Shown: positions 7,526 through 15,869, counted from the stretch's first letter. The stretch is DNA of 19,616 nt from JBBQSF01 sp038214085 (GCA_038214085.1 JBBQSF010000055.1:1-19616); one strand, 5' to 3'. Translations and numbers: made by a program. Notes: generated by a model from the sequence alone, not told the origin.

Positions 7526-7710
7526 GCCACGCAATGCAATGTGTTTTTATTTCGTTTTAAGATTCGCATTTTCATTAGCTTATATTAAATTATTATATAT
7601 ATGCTTTTTCAAATTTACACAGATAGTCTGCATGTTACGTTAATTTAATATTTAAATGCGTTTACTCTGGGTAATTAAATAGTATAACAAACGACATCCT
7701 TTTATTTTCT

Positions 7711-7718
7711 TAATTTTG
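7711..7718 (+). promoter_or_regulatory. Putative -7 box for the U32 family gene (TAATTTTG)
   Basis: TAATTTTG matches TAnnTTTG, 36 nt upstream of the ATG at 7755. No TTG at the expected -33 distance. Confidence 0.5.
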
Positions 7719-7754
7719 CTTTTCGATTTATTAAGTTAAGCAGCAAGGAAATCA

Positions 7755-8999
7755 ATGAAAATTCAGTGTGTGGAAATCATGTCACCAGTGGGCTCATTTG
7801 AGTCGCTCATAGCGGCTTTGCAAGGTGGTGCCGGCTCTGTTTATTTTGGAATTGGCAAATTAAATATGCGCTCTAGGTCATCGGTTAATTTTACAATTGA
7901 CGATCTCAAACAGATATGCGCTATTTGCAACGAAAAAAAAGTAAAAACATACCTCACTGTAAATACCATTATTTACGATGAAGAAATGGAGGAAATGAAA
8001 CGCCTCGTTAATTCAGCGAAAGAAAATGGCGTTACTGCTATTATTGCTTCAGATATGTCAGTTATTAATTATGCCCGTTCTCAAGGAGTTGAGGTACATA
8101 TTTCAACGCAATGCAACATTACCAATATTGAAGCTGTTCGTTATTATTCCGCTTTTGCTGATGTAATGGTTACTGCTCGCGAGCTTTCATTGGCTCAGGT
8201 AGCCGCAATATGTAAAAAAATAAAAGAAGAAAATATCTGTGGACCTTCAGGAAAGCCAGTTCAAATTGAAATATTTGTTCATGGCGCCCTATGTATGGCG
8301 GTTTCTGGAAAGTGTTATTTAAGTTTAGACAACATGAATCACTCTGCCAATCGTGGTGCATGTTTGCAAATGTGCCGCCGTTCGTACCTTGTAACAGACA
8401 AAGAAGAAGGTTACGAATTCGAAATCGACAATGAATATATCATGTCGCCAAAAGACTTATGCACCATAGGTTTCCTTGATCAGATATTGAAAGCCGGTGT
8501 TTCAGTTCTTAAAATTGAAGGCCGTGGCCGTTCTCCTGAATATGTAAAAACAGTTACAGAGTGCTACCGACAGGCTGTTGAAGCGATCCAAAATGAAACG
8601 TATTCTCAAGAGTTGACAGACAAACTTACCGAAAAACTCAAAAGTGTTTTCAATCGTGGGTTCTGGGATGGATATTATCTTGGAAGAAAAATGGGCGAAT
8701 GGACTGAAAGATACGGTTCTCAAGCAACCAAGACCAAAATATATTGTGGTAAAGTTAGTAATTATTTCAGCAACTTAAATGTTGCCGAAATTAAAGTTGA
8801 AACAGGAACACTTAATATTAATGATGAAGTGCTTATAATTGGCCCAACAACAGGAGTGCTTGAATTTGCAATACCTGAAATTCGACTGGAATTAATACCT
8901 GTAATTACTGCTGCCAAAGGGGAATATTGTTCAATAGTTGTTCCTGCCACAGTTCGAAAGAATGACAAACTTTATGTTCTGAAGGCTGCAGAATTCTGA
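7755..8999 (+). CDS. U32 family protein, TrhP/YegQ-like (tRNA 5-hydroxyuridine synthesis)
   Basis: 414 residues. The U32 signature is complete at residues 172-190 (EIFVHGALCMAVSGKCYLS), and four cysteines, C180, C187, C203 and C207, have the spacing expected for the family's iron-sulfur site. MSPVGSFESLIAALQGGAGSVYFG at the N terminus and YIMSPKDL and VLKIEGRGRSPEYV further on closely match E. coli YegQ (TrhP). U32 proteins were first called peptidases, but TrhP acts in prephenate-dependent hydroxylation of wobble uridine in tRNA and RlhA in hydroxylation of 23S rRNA. The length and motifs favour TrhP over the longer RlhA. AAGGAA at 7745-7750 is a fair ribosome-binding site, unusual in this window. 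Single gene, convergent with pgk. Confidence 0.85.
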   Translation: MKIQCVEIMSPVGSFESLIAALQGGAGSVYFGIGKLNMRSRSSVNFTIDDLKQICAICNEKKVKTYLTVNTIIYDEEMEEMKRLVNSAKENGVTAIIASDMSVINYARSQGVEVHISTQCNITNIEAVRYYSAFADVMVTARELSLAQVAAICKKIKEENICGPSGKPVQIEIFVHGALCMAVSGKCYLSLDNMNHSANRGACLQMCRRSYLVTDKEEGYEFEIDNEYIMSPKDLCTIGFLDQILKAGVSVLKIEGRGRSPEYVKTVTECYRQAVEAIQNETYSQELTDKLTEKLKSVFNRGFWDGYYLGRKMGEWTERYGSQATKTKIYCGKVSNYFSNLNVAEIKVETGTLNINDEVLIIGPTTGVLEFAIPEIRLELIPVITAAKGEYCSIVVPATVRKNDKLYVLKAAEF

Positions 9000-9008
9000 G
9001 TATTTTTT

Positions 9009-9044
9009 AGCAAAGAAATAAAAACCAAATAATTCTTGCTTTTT
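9009..9044 (+). terminator. Probable terminator after the U32 family gene
   Basis: AGCAAAGAA (9009-9017) pairs with TTCTTGCT (9033-9040) with one bulged base and a 15-nt loop, followed by TTTT. On the opposite strand it is followed by A residues, so it acts only for the plus-strand gene. Confidence 0.5.
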
Positions 9045-9078
9045 CTCTGTGAAACTCCGTGTTTTTAGTGTCTCTGTG
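9045..9078. repeat. Short CTCTGTG-type direct repeats
   Basis: CTCTGTG at 9045, CTCCGTG at 9055 and CTCTGTG at 9072 lie between the convergent U32 and pgk genes. No coding potential. Confidence 0.45.
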
Positions 9079-9100
9079 TTGGAAATTTAGCAAGGAATAC

Positions 9101-10390
9101 TTACGAATTAATCAATGCCTTCACCGGTGCCAGTCCCGAATAAGTTCCTTCCTGTATCGCTTTGAGTACTGCGCCACCGCCCGTAAAAATGTAATATTTA
9201 GGATCGTCAAGAGCCACAATATACAAACCCGGTAAAAGTCGTTTGAGTTCCTGCATGGTATCACCGCCTCCGTACAATTTAATGGCTTCTGGATTGTCGT
9301 CGATCAATTCATCAAGAGCAATGGTGCCTTCGTTAAAATGAGGCGTGTAGCCCATCACTGCATTTACAAATACAGTATGTGCACTCTGGAAAACATCAAG
9401 TACATTTTTTTCGACAAATGATTCCTTGGCAACATCAAGAATATAATTAAGTTTTGTGCCGGGTTTAATATTTCTAATATCAAGGGTTCTGAACTTTCCT
9501 TCTTCTCTGCCTTCTAAAATGTCCGATTCTACGATAAAAGGAAGCTCAATAAGTTTTCCCGGAAATTGTCCTGCAAAATCAACAAAAGCCTTTGCATGTT
9601 CCATGTCTTCGGCATCAATGCCTTTTATTTCAAATCCGTATTTGGCACATAAATAGGCATTGTAAATAACTCCGCCAAGAACAAGATAATCGGCAACTTT
9701 TAATAATGCATTCAGTGAATCGATTTTTGTATCAAATTTTGCCCCTGCAACCACTGCTACCAATGGGCGTTCGGGAGTATAAATCCTATCCAGATTGTGT
9801 AGTTCCTTCTGCATCAGAAATCCCGCATACGAAGGCAAATACTTAGCAACACCAACAGTGGAAGCGTGTGCCTGCCACGAGCCAAAAGCATCATTTACAA
9901 AAATATCAGCCAGTCCGGCGAGTTGGTAGGCAAAGCGCTCGGCTTCTTCGCCTTTGGCTTCTTCACCAGCAAACCAGCGCGTATTGGGGAAATAAATCAT
10001 ATCAATTTTATCATCGCGCAAATCTTTAATCATGTGGTTAACCGATGTTTCAATTCCAGAATAACCTTGATCGCCTAACGCATGAAATTCAGGGACACCA
10101 ACCCTTACATGAAGTTTATTCTGAAGGTATTCCACAATTGGCATCACCGAAGTATCGTCGCTGATATTGATAGTACCGGTTTTTTTATCTTTGGGTCGGC
10201 CTACATGGGTCATCAGAATTATTTTTCCACCTCGTGCATTAATGTAATACAAAGTACCAATGGTTGCATCAATTCTGTATGGATCGTGGATAATCCCTTT
10301 TTTTACTACATTGTGGTCAACACGTACCAATACGGTTTTTCCTTTAAGGTCGGCTTCCTGAAGAAGTCTAAAATTGAAAATTTCGCTCAT
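9101..10390 (-). CDS. pgk: Phosphoglycerate kinase, atypical
   Basis: 429 residues, about 30 longer than typical bacterial PGK. It transfers phosphate between 1,3-bisphosphoglycerate and ADP in glycolysis. Family landmarks: VRVDHNV (Asp25, Asn27), YRIDATI (Arg39), MTHVGRPK, FVNDAFG and AHAST, VAGAKFDTKIDSLNALL with Lys218, YGGGDTM and IFTGGGAVL. Several usually fixed motifs differ: VDFNVP is VDHNVV, the nucleotide-side DIGP is DVAK (319-322), and WNGPMG is VNAVMG. The substrate half is kept better than the nucleotide half. It could be a divergent housekeeping PGK or a second PGK-like enzyme. Last gene of a pgi-SH3 lipoprotein-pgk unit, 5 nt after the previous stop. Start MSEIFNF at 10390. Confidence 0.88.
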   Translation of the reverse strand: MSEIFNFRLLQEADLKGKTVLVRVDHNVVKKGIIHDPYRIDATIGTLYYINARGGKIILMTHVGRPKDKKTGTINISDDTSVMPIVEYLQNKLHVRVGVPEFHALGDQGYSGIETSVNHMIKDLRDDKIDMIYFPNTRWFAGEEAKGEEAERFAYQLAGLADIFVNDAFGSWQAHASTVGVAKYLPSYAGFLMQKELHNLDRIYTPERPLVAVVAGAKFDTKIDSLNALLKVADYLVLGGVIYNAYLCAKYGFEIKGIDAEDMEHAKAFVDFAGQFPGKLIELPFIVESDILEGREEGKFRTLDIRNIKPGTKLNYILDVAKESFVEKNVLDVFQSAHTVFVNAVMGYTPHFNEGTIALDELIDDNPEAIKLYGGGDTMQELKRLLPGLYIVALDDPKYYIFTGGGAVLKAIQEGTYSGLAPVKALINS

Positions 10391-10395
10391 AATAA

Positions 10396-10809
10396 TTATT
10401 TTTTATACCAGATTTTTTTTTCAGGAACCAAAGGTTTTTCGGGCATTTTCAGAGAAGTAAATGCGCCAAATATCCATCCTTCCTTATTTTTAAAACTTAT
10501 TTTATACCAATAATCAGTATCCTCATTTATGGTTTCTTGTTTTCCTTTTTCAAGAATTTTGCATGTGTCGTTTGTTTTAAGCTGCTTTATTTTTAAAGCT
10601 TTTAAATCGGGAGATACACGCACATTTACATTGGTGCCCTTTATCACCAATAATTCGGGTAGTTTTGGCTCTATGGCAATGGAATCCTTTTTGGGCGGTA
10701 GTGAGCTTTCGTCACTTCCCGGTTTGTCAGAACTTCCGCAGGAAAGCAAGCCCAGAAATGTAATCATTATAAGGGATTGTAATCCAATAAAAAATACTCC
10801 TTTTCTCAT
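10396..10809 (-). CDS. Lipoprotein with bacterial SH3 domain
   Basis: 137 residues. MRKGVFF then a hydrophobic stretch to the lipobox GLLSC (Cys24), then a Ser/Pro/Lys linker. Residues about 53-122 fit an SH3b domain: LLVIKGTNVNVRVSPD, then LKTNDTCKILEKG, then DYWYKISFKNKEGWIFGAFTSL. Bacterial SH3 domains usually bind peptidoglycan or short peptides, so an envelope role is likely. Its place between two glycolytic genes is tight: the ATG follows the pgi TAA after one base (TAATATG), so translation is probably coupled, and pgk follows 5 nt after its stop. No link to sugar metabolism is visible in the protein itself. Confidence 0.8.
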   Translation of the reverse strand: MRKGVFFIGLQSLIMITFLGLLSCGSSDKPGSDESSLPPKKDSIAIEPKLPELLVIKGTNVNVRVSPDLKALKIKQLKTNDTCKILEKGKQETINEDTDYWYKISFKNKEGWIFGAFTSLKMPEKPLVPEKKIWYKK

Positions 10810-10810
10810 A

Positions 10811-12157
10811 TTATTTGTTTATTTGTTTGTAAATTTCTTCGCTTTGCTTTTCGAAGCCAGGTTTTCGCAGTAGCGCGAACATGTTGTTTTTGTAAGCTTC
10901 CACGCCGGGCTGATCAAATGGATTTACCTCAAGAAGATATCCGCTAAGGCCACAAGCAAATTCGAAAAAGTAAATCAATTCGCCCAAACTTTCTTCATCA
11001 ATCTGTGGGATTTCAATACGGATATTTGGTACTTCGCCGTCAACGTGAGCCAGGCAAGTTCCTATTTCGGCAGTAGCATTCACTTCGTGCAAATCTTTCC
11101 CCGAAATAAAATTCAATCCGTCGGCATTTTCGGCATTAAAGGGGATTTCAAGTTTGTGATGGCTTTTGCTTACAGAAAGAACAGTTTCGAACAAAAACCG
11201 CTTTCCTTCCTGAATATATTGCCCCATTGAATGCAAATCAGTAGTGAAACTTACACCTGCCGGGAAAATTCCTTTTTCTTCTTTTCCTTCGCTTTCGCCG
11301 TAAAGCTGCTTCCACCATTCGGTGAAATATTGCAGCGAAGGTTCATAATTTACAAGAATTTCTGTATCTTTTCCTTTGAAATATAGCAGGTTTCTGATGG
11401 CTGCATAAATAAAAGCCTGATTATTCCAAAATGCTGTTTCACTTTTTAAATGGTTTTCCATATTTGCAGCACCTTCAATAATTTTATTGATATTGAAACC
11501 CGCAGCTGCAATGGGAATAAGGCCTACAGGGGTAAGAACAGAATAGCGGCCACCAACATCGTCGGGGATAATGTATGATGCATATCCTTCTTTATCTGCA
11601 AGGGTTTTAAGCGCACCTCTTGATTGATCAGTAATGGCAATTATACGTGATTTTGCTTCAGCTTTGCCGTATTTTTTTTCGATATGATTTTTTAACAGAC
11701 GAAATGCAACAGCCGGTTCTGTAGTGGTTCCTGATTTTGAAATTACCACAATGGAATAATCTTTTGCATCAAGCAATTCCATAAGTTGCCAATGGTAATC
11801 GGCGCTCAGGCTGTTTCCTGCATAAACAATATTGAGCTTTTTGTCTGGCATCAACGCATTAAAGGGATTCGACAATGCATCAATAACCGCACGGGCACCA
11901 AGATAGGAGCCACCAATGCCAATAACAACAAGCACTTCGGATTTTTCGCGAAGCATTTTTGCATCAGCATTTATACGGTTCAGCAATTCCTGATTTATTT
12001 GAGAAGGCAAATCAACCCATCCTAAAAAATTATTTCCGGCTCCGGTTTTCTCAAGCAACTCCTTCTGCTTTTTTTGTAAATCATTTTCTAAGGCATCAAT
12101 TTCTGATTTATCAATAAAATCGAGCGTTTTGGTGATATCAATTTTTAGGTTAACCAT
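10811..12157 (-). CDS. pgi: Glucose-6-phosphate isomerase
   Basis: 448 residues, the length of the short (Firmicutes/Bacteroidota) PGI type. It interconverts glucose 6-phosphate and fructose 6-phosphate. Seen: GIGGSYLGARA (80-90), the phosphate-binding VISKSGTTTEPA (138-149), DDVGGRYSVLTPVG, the GESEGKEEKG loop with catalytic Glu290, the EVNATAE segment, and the C-terminal signature LSGYLLEVNPFDQPGVEAYK with the catalytic lysine at 423. All catalytic residues are present. First gene of a three-gene minus-strand operon with the SH3 lipoprotein and pgk. A TATATTCG -7-like box lies 27 nt before the ATG. Confidence 0.96.
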   Translation of the reverse strand: MVNLKIDITKTLDFIDKSEIDALENDLQKKQKELLEKTGAGNNFLGWVDLPSQINQELLNRINADAKMLREKSEVLVVIGIGGSYLGARAVIDALSNPFNALMPDKKLNIVYAGNSLSADYHWQLMELLDAKDYSIVVISKSGTTTEPAVAFRLLKNHIEKKYGKAEAKSRIIAITDQSRGALKTLADKEGYASYIIPDDVGGRYSVLTPVGLIPIAAAGFNINKIIEGAANMENHLKSETAFWNNQAFIYAAIRNLLYFKGKDTEILVNYEPSLQYFTEWWKQLYGESEGKEEKGIFPAGVSFTTDLHSMGQYIQEGKRFLFETVLSVSKSHHKLEIPFNAENADGLNFISGKDLHEVNATAEIGTCLAHVDGEVPNIRIEIPQIDEESLGELIYFFEFACGLSGYLLEVNPFDQPGVEAYKNNMFALLRKPGFEKQSEEIYKQINK

Positions 12158-12184
12158 GATATTTAATGTTAGTGAATTGATTTA

Positions 12185-12192
12185 CGAATATA
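12185..12192 (-). promoter_or_regulatory. Putative -7 box of the pgi operon (TATATTCG)
   Basis: Reads TATATTCG on the minus strand, one base from TAnnTTTG, 27 nt upstream of the pgi ATG. The -33 position holds only a T run. Confidence 0.4.
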
Positions 12193-12286
12193 GTGATTTA
12201 TCCGAATCATAAAAGGATAATTTTTATTGTTGAAGTAATTTAATTTACCCAATGTATTTGACACTCTTTCAATATAAAAAATAGAT

Positions 12287-12294
12287 TAAATTTG
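12287..12294 (+). promoter_or_regulatory. -7 box (TAAATTTG) that sets the LTA synthase-like gene start
   Basis: TAAATTTG matches the Bacteroidota -7 consensus 30 nt before the ATG at 12325. A TTG at 12258-12260 is 26 nt away, slightly too far. The box overlaps the TTG at 12292 that would otherwise open the longest ORF, so that codon cannot be the start. Confidence 0.55.
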
Positions 12295-12324
12295 CAGTCT
12301 TTCTCAATCATTACAGAGCAAAAA

Positions 12325-14187
12325 ATGCGCAAACAATTTTCCTTTTTCTTAAAAATAATGCTTTTCTGGCTGAGTTATTTCTTGCTGCTCCGAGCAGCTT
12401 TTCTGGTTTATTTATCCACAACACTCAGAGCAGAACCATTTACAGAATCAGTAAAAGCACTGTGGTTCGGCTTGAGAATGGATATTGCTGCAACTGCGTA
12501 CCTTCTTGCAATACCTTTGTTGCTGTTTTGCGTGTGGCAGTTTATTGCAAACAATAAGTGGCAAAAAGTTTTCAGGATTTTTAATTATGTTACCATTGCT
12601 TTTTGTGCATTATTGAACAGCGCTGATATGGGACTTTTTGGCGAATGGGAAACAAGGATAAACAGCAAAGCATTGTCGTACCTCGCTTTCCCGAAAGAAA
12701 CCCTGATGGCAACAAGTGCAGCACCGGTTTGGTTACTCCTTATACTTGCTTTTGTTTTGGCGGCAATTGGAATATTTGCTTTTAAAAAACTGCTGAAACT
12801 GCCTTCAGGTATTTACGTTTCAAAAGTTATTTACAAGATATCCATGATTCTGATCGTTCTTCCCTCACTTTTTTTTATGTTGCGGGGTGGATTTCAAAAA
12901 TATCCCATTAACAAAGGAAGTGTGTATTTTTCCGATAAACCTGCACTCAATATTGCGGCCATCAATACTTTCTGGAATTTTTTTGAAATACTTGTCAATC
13001 CTAGGATAACAAAGAATCCTTATGTTTTTATGGATCAAAAAGTGGCCGAGAAAATTACTGCCGAAATATTTGCTTTGCCCGTTGATTCTACCGAAATGCT
13101 ATTTACTGTGGCCAAACCAAATATTGTTTTGATAATGATGGAAAGCCTCAGTGCCGAAACAATGACCGCACTAGGCGGAGAAAAGGGAATTTCTCCTGGA
13201 CTGGATTCTCTATGTAAGCAAGGCTTGCTTTTTAGCAACTTTTATGCAACAGGTTTTCGCACCGAACAGGGCTTGATTGCCTTGTTGAGCGCCTTTCCTG
13301 CACAGCCAGCAAGTACGATAATCAGAAATTTCGGAAAATTTGAAAAACTCGACATCTCCACCTTGGTGCTTAAAGAAAACGGATATGCGCTGTCCTACTA
13401 CTACGGTGGTGTGTTAACGTATGCTAATACGAATCATTACCTCAAAATGGGCGAATTTACTACTCTTGCCGGAAGAGAAGATTTTCCTGAAACTTCGCGT
13501 TCAACCGACTGGGGCGTTTATGATGATATCCTTTTTAATTACCATTTAAAGGAAGTTGGGAAGCAAAACCAACCTTTTTTCAGTATTGTAATGACATCTA
13601 CCAATCATGAGCCTTTTGATGGGAAAGTAGAAAAAGTTTTTCCTGGTAAGGATGAATGTTCTGCATACAAGAATACCTCTCATTTTGCCGACAAATGTTT
13701 ATTTCAATATCTGCAGACCGCCAAGTCCGAACCTTGGTATGCCAACACCGTTTTTATCATTACCGGCGACCATGCCCACAAATACCCGCAAAATAGGCAA
13801 TACAACGAAGCCGAGCGGCATCATACGCCATTGCTGATTTTGGGAGCACCATTAAAAGAAGCCTATCGGGGCAAAATAATTTCTACAACAAGCTCTCACC
13901 TTGATTTTGCAGCAACACTATTTGCGCAATTGGGAATAAAAACAAATAAATTTCCTTGGAGCCGAAATCTAATGAACCCCACATGTGGCAATTTTGCTTT
14001 TTATACTTTCGACAATGGATTTGGAGTAGTTTCAGGTAAACAAGCACTTATTTATGATCACAATGTGAAAAAAATTATTTACACCAAAAATAAAACTTTT
14101 ACCAAAGCTGAGGATGATAAATTATTGAACAAGGGCAAGGCTTTTTTGCAGGTTATGTTTCAAAAATATATTGATTTGGATAATTAG
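12325..14187 (+). CDS. LTA synthase family membrane protein (sulfatase-fold phosphotransferase)
   Basis: 620 residues from MRKQFSFF. The N-terminal third has about five membrane helices (near 10-30, 48-72, 84-100, 133-155, 168-186); the rest is an extracytoplasmic sulfatase-fold domain. Key residues follow the LtaS/OpgB pattern: IVLIMMESLS with Glu273, GFRTEQGL with nucleophile Thr313, STNHEPF with His428, and ITGDHAH with Asp482-His483, which would hold a Mn or Mg ion. Such enzymes move phosphoglycerol, and relatives move phosphoethanolamine, onto glycolipids or glycans. Gram-negative Bacteroidota have no known lipoteichoic acid, so the acceptor here is unknown, possibly a surface glycan or lipid head group. 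The nearby mannosyltransferase-like gene fits an envelope role. Ends with TAG. Confidence 0.85.
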   Translation: MRKQFSFFLKIMLFWLSYFLLLRAAFLVYLSTTLRAEPFTESVKALWFGLRMDIAATAYLLAIPLLLFCVWQFIANNKWQKVFRIFNYVTIAFCALLNSADMGLFGEWETRINSKALSYLAFPKETLMATSAAPVWLLLILAFVLAAIGIFAFKKLLKLPSGIYVSKVIYKISMILIVLPSLFFMLRGGFQKYPINKGSVYFSDKPALNIAAINTFWNFFEILVNPRITKNPYVFMDQKVAEKITAEIFALPVDSTEMLFTVAKPNIVLIMMESLSAETMTALGGEKGISPGLDSLCKQGLLFSNFYATGFRTEQGLIALLSAFPAQPASTIIRNFGKFEKLDISTLVLKENGYALSYYYGGVLTYANTNHYLKMGEFTTLAGREDFPETSRSTDWGVYDDILFNYHLKEVGKQNQPFFSIVMTSTNHEPFDGKVEKVFPGKDECSAYKNTSHFADKCLFQYLQTAKSEPWYANTVFIITGDHAHKYPQNRQYNEAERHHTPLLILGAPLKEAYRGKIISTTSSHLDFAATLFAQLGIKTNKFPWSRNLMNPTCGNFAFYTFDNGFGVVSGKQALIYDHNVKKIIYTKNKTFTKAEDDKLLNKGKAFLQVMFQKYIDLDN

Positions 14188-14199
14188 TTGAGAGAAATA

Positions 14200-14286
14200 T
14201 AGTTGGGAGTATGATAGTTTTTAGTTGGGAGTATGATAGTTATTTGTTGGGCGTTATTAGTTGGGAGTTGGGAGAGAATTTGTTGG
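14200..14286 (+). repeat. GTTGGGAG-rich short direct repeats
   Basis: A perfect 20-nt direct repeat, beginning TAGTTGGGAGTATG, occurs at 14200-14219 and 14222-14241 (22-nt period). Degenerate TTAGTTGGGAG, GTTGGGAG and TTTGTTGG units continue to 14286. All lie in the 154-nt gap between the LTA synthase-like and glycosyltransferase genes. Confidence 0.75.
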
Positions 14287-14341
14287 TTTAAAATAGTGGA
14301 CTTTTGGTGTTGAGATAGCGAAATATTTATCTGAGAAATTA

Positions 14342-15784
14342 ATGTTAAAGAAGATAAACAACAAACAAATCCTTCTGCTCGGAGCTTTATTTCTGGCTAT
14401 TACTTCTGTTTTTTCTGTTGGCTATTATCAGTTTGATGAACATTTCCAAATACTTGAATTTGCTGGCTTTAAACTTGGAATGAATTCGGTTGCAAATATG
14501 CCATGGGAATTTCATTACCAGCTGCGTTCGGCCTTGCATCCGGCAATAGTGGTGGCGTTTTATAAACTGTTTTCATTTTTCGGTTTTACGAATCCCTTTG
14601 GAATAGCTACTTTTTTTCGTTTTCTCACGGCAGCATTTTCCTTCTGGAGTTCTTGGTTGCTCTACAAAGCCTATGCACCTAAAATAACAAGCGAGCTGAT
14701 TAAACGATGGTTTTTAATGTTATGCTTTTTGTTGTGGTTCGGCGTTTTCTTAAAAGTGCGTTTTTCTTCCGAAAGTTGGTCGGGAATGCTTATGGTATTT
14801 GGCTTTTCGTATTATCTGTTAAACGAAAAATCAATTAAGTGGCGGCATTTTGTTGCAGGTTTATTGTTTGGTGTGGCTTTTCTATTCAGGTTTCAAAGCG
14901 GTTTTGTAATTCTTGGCTTTGGCTTATGGTTGATTATTATTGAAAAAGTTAAATTTATTTCGCTGCTAAAATTCGGAACAGGTTTGCTACTCATGCTTGC
15001 AGTTGGCATTTTGATTGACTTCTGGTACTACGGAGAGTGGATTTTTACATGGTGGAATTATTTGATGCAGTTGTTCGGAACATCAAAATCTTTTGGCAAT
15101 GACCCACTATGGTTTTATTTTTCTGATTCGTTTGTAAAAGCGATACCGCCTTTCAGTCTGGTATTTATTGGAAGCGTTTTGCTGGTTTTTGTGCGTAAGC
15201 CAAAGGATATGCTTACTTGGGCAGTGCTGCCTTTTTTGGTTTTTCACTTTTTTATCGGACACAAAGAAACGCGCTTTCTTTTTTCTGTTCTGGGTTTGAT
15301 GCCGGTGTTTGTTTTCAAAGCACTCGAAATAATAAGTCAAAAAAAGGGAGATGCACTTTTTGTAGGGAAGTTCGCGAAAATTTCGATAAAACTTTTTTGG
15401 TTAAGCAATTTTATTGCTTTGCTTGTTATTGCGGTAAAGCCCGCCGACAGCCAAATTTCATTGTATAAAACCATTTACAATAAATATGATAAGCCCGCGG
15501 TATTGTATTTTGTAAAAGATAATCCTTACGACAGAATTAAAGATATTTATTTTTATAAAAGGGAAAATCTGATTGTTTCAAAAATTGATACGGTAAGCAT
15601 CCTGAAAAATTTGAGTAATGACACCATAAGACTTTTTGTTTCAAAAAACCAAAGTGAAATCAATGCTCTGGATTGCAAAAAAGAAATGATTTATTCAACA
15701 TTTCCTGAATGGGTTTGGAAAATAAATTTCAAGCACTGGGTCGAACGAAGCAAGATGTGGTATGTATTTGAGGTTAATAAATAG
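14342..15784 (+). CDS. Polytopic GT22-like mannosyltransferase (ALG9/PIG-B type)
   Basis: 480 residues with many hydrophobic helices. After the first helix comes YQFDEHFQILEF (Asp32-Glu33), then MPWEFHYQLRSALHPAI; this D-E near the first loop followed by W-E...R..L.P matches GT-C enzymes of the GT22 group (ALG9, PIG-B, SMP3), where the acidic pair is catalytic. Such proteins move mannose or another sugar from a polyprenyl-phosphate donor to a membrane-bound acceptor outside the cytoplasmic membrane. The last ~100 residues are a soluble tail (KDNPYDRIKDIYF to the end). Donor and acceptor cannot be told from sequence. It follows the LTA synthase-like gene on the same strand, so both may build an envelope glycan or glycolipid. 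Starts MLKKINN; ends with TAG. Confidence 0.75.
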   Translation: MLKKINNKQILLLGALFLAITSVFSVGYYQFDEHFQILEFAGFKLGMNSVANMPWEFHYQLRSALHPAIVVAFYKLFSFFGFTNPFGIATFFRFLTAAFSFWSSWLLYKAYAPKITSELIKRWFLMLCFLLWFGVFLKVRFSSESWSGMLMVFGFSYYLLNEKSIKWRHFVAGLLFGVAFLFRFQSGFVILGFGLWLIIIEKVKFISLLKFGTGLLLMLAVGILIDFWYYGEWIFTWWNYLMQLFGTSKSFGNDPLWFYFSDSFVKAIPPFSLVFIGSVLLVFVRKPKDMLTWAVLPFLVFHFFIGHKETRFLFSVLGLMPVFVFKALEIISQKKGDALFVGKFAKISIKLFWLSNFIALLVIAVKPADSQISLYKTIYNKYDKPAVLYFVKDNPYDRIKDIYFYKRENLIVSKIDTVSILKNLSNDTIRLFVSKNQSEINALDCKKEMIYSTFPEWVWKINFKHWVERSKMWYVFEVNK

Positions 15785-15814
15785 GTTGGAGTTGGAAGTA
15801 ATTAATTGGTTTGG
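15782..15814 (+). repeat. Second GTTGG-rich repeat tract, downstream of the glycosyltransferase gene
   Basis: Starts inside the glycosyltransferase stop codon: TAGGTTGGAGTTGGAAGT, then ATTGG and TTTGG. It is a degenerate version of the tract at 14200-14286, so the gene is bracketed by the same simple repeat type. Confidence 0.5.
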
Positions 15815-15837
15815 CATATTAAATAAATTAGTTAGCA

Positions 15838-15869
15838 TTGTAAACTATTTTAAATTATTAATACCTTTG
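15838..15869 (+). promoter_or_regulatory. Full Bacteroidota promoter of the efflux operon
   Basis: TTG at 15838-15840, a 21-nt spacer, then TACCTTTG at 15862-15869. Both boxes fit the consensus. Transcription starting 5-7 nt later would leave only about 7 nt before the marR ATG at 15883, a nearly leaderless mRNA. Confidence 0.7.

Noticed and set aside
7755..8999. U32 protein as a true secreted collagenase or peptidase
   Set aside because: No signal peptide, and the four-cysteine TrhP-type pattern points to RNA hydroxylation.
10082..10873. Two long plus-strand ORFs (143 and 114 codons) opposite pgk, the SH3 lipoprotein and pgi
   Set aside because: They are antisense to clearly homologous genes, have no recognisable domains or promoter, and cross gene boundaries.
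12292..12324. TTG at 12292 as start of the LTA synthase-like protein
   Set aside because: It lies inside the TAAATTTG -7 box; the ATG at 12325 is correctly placed downstream.
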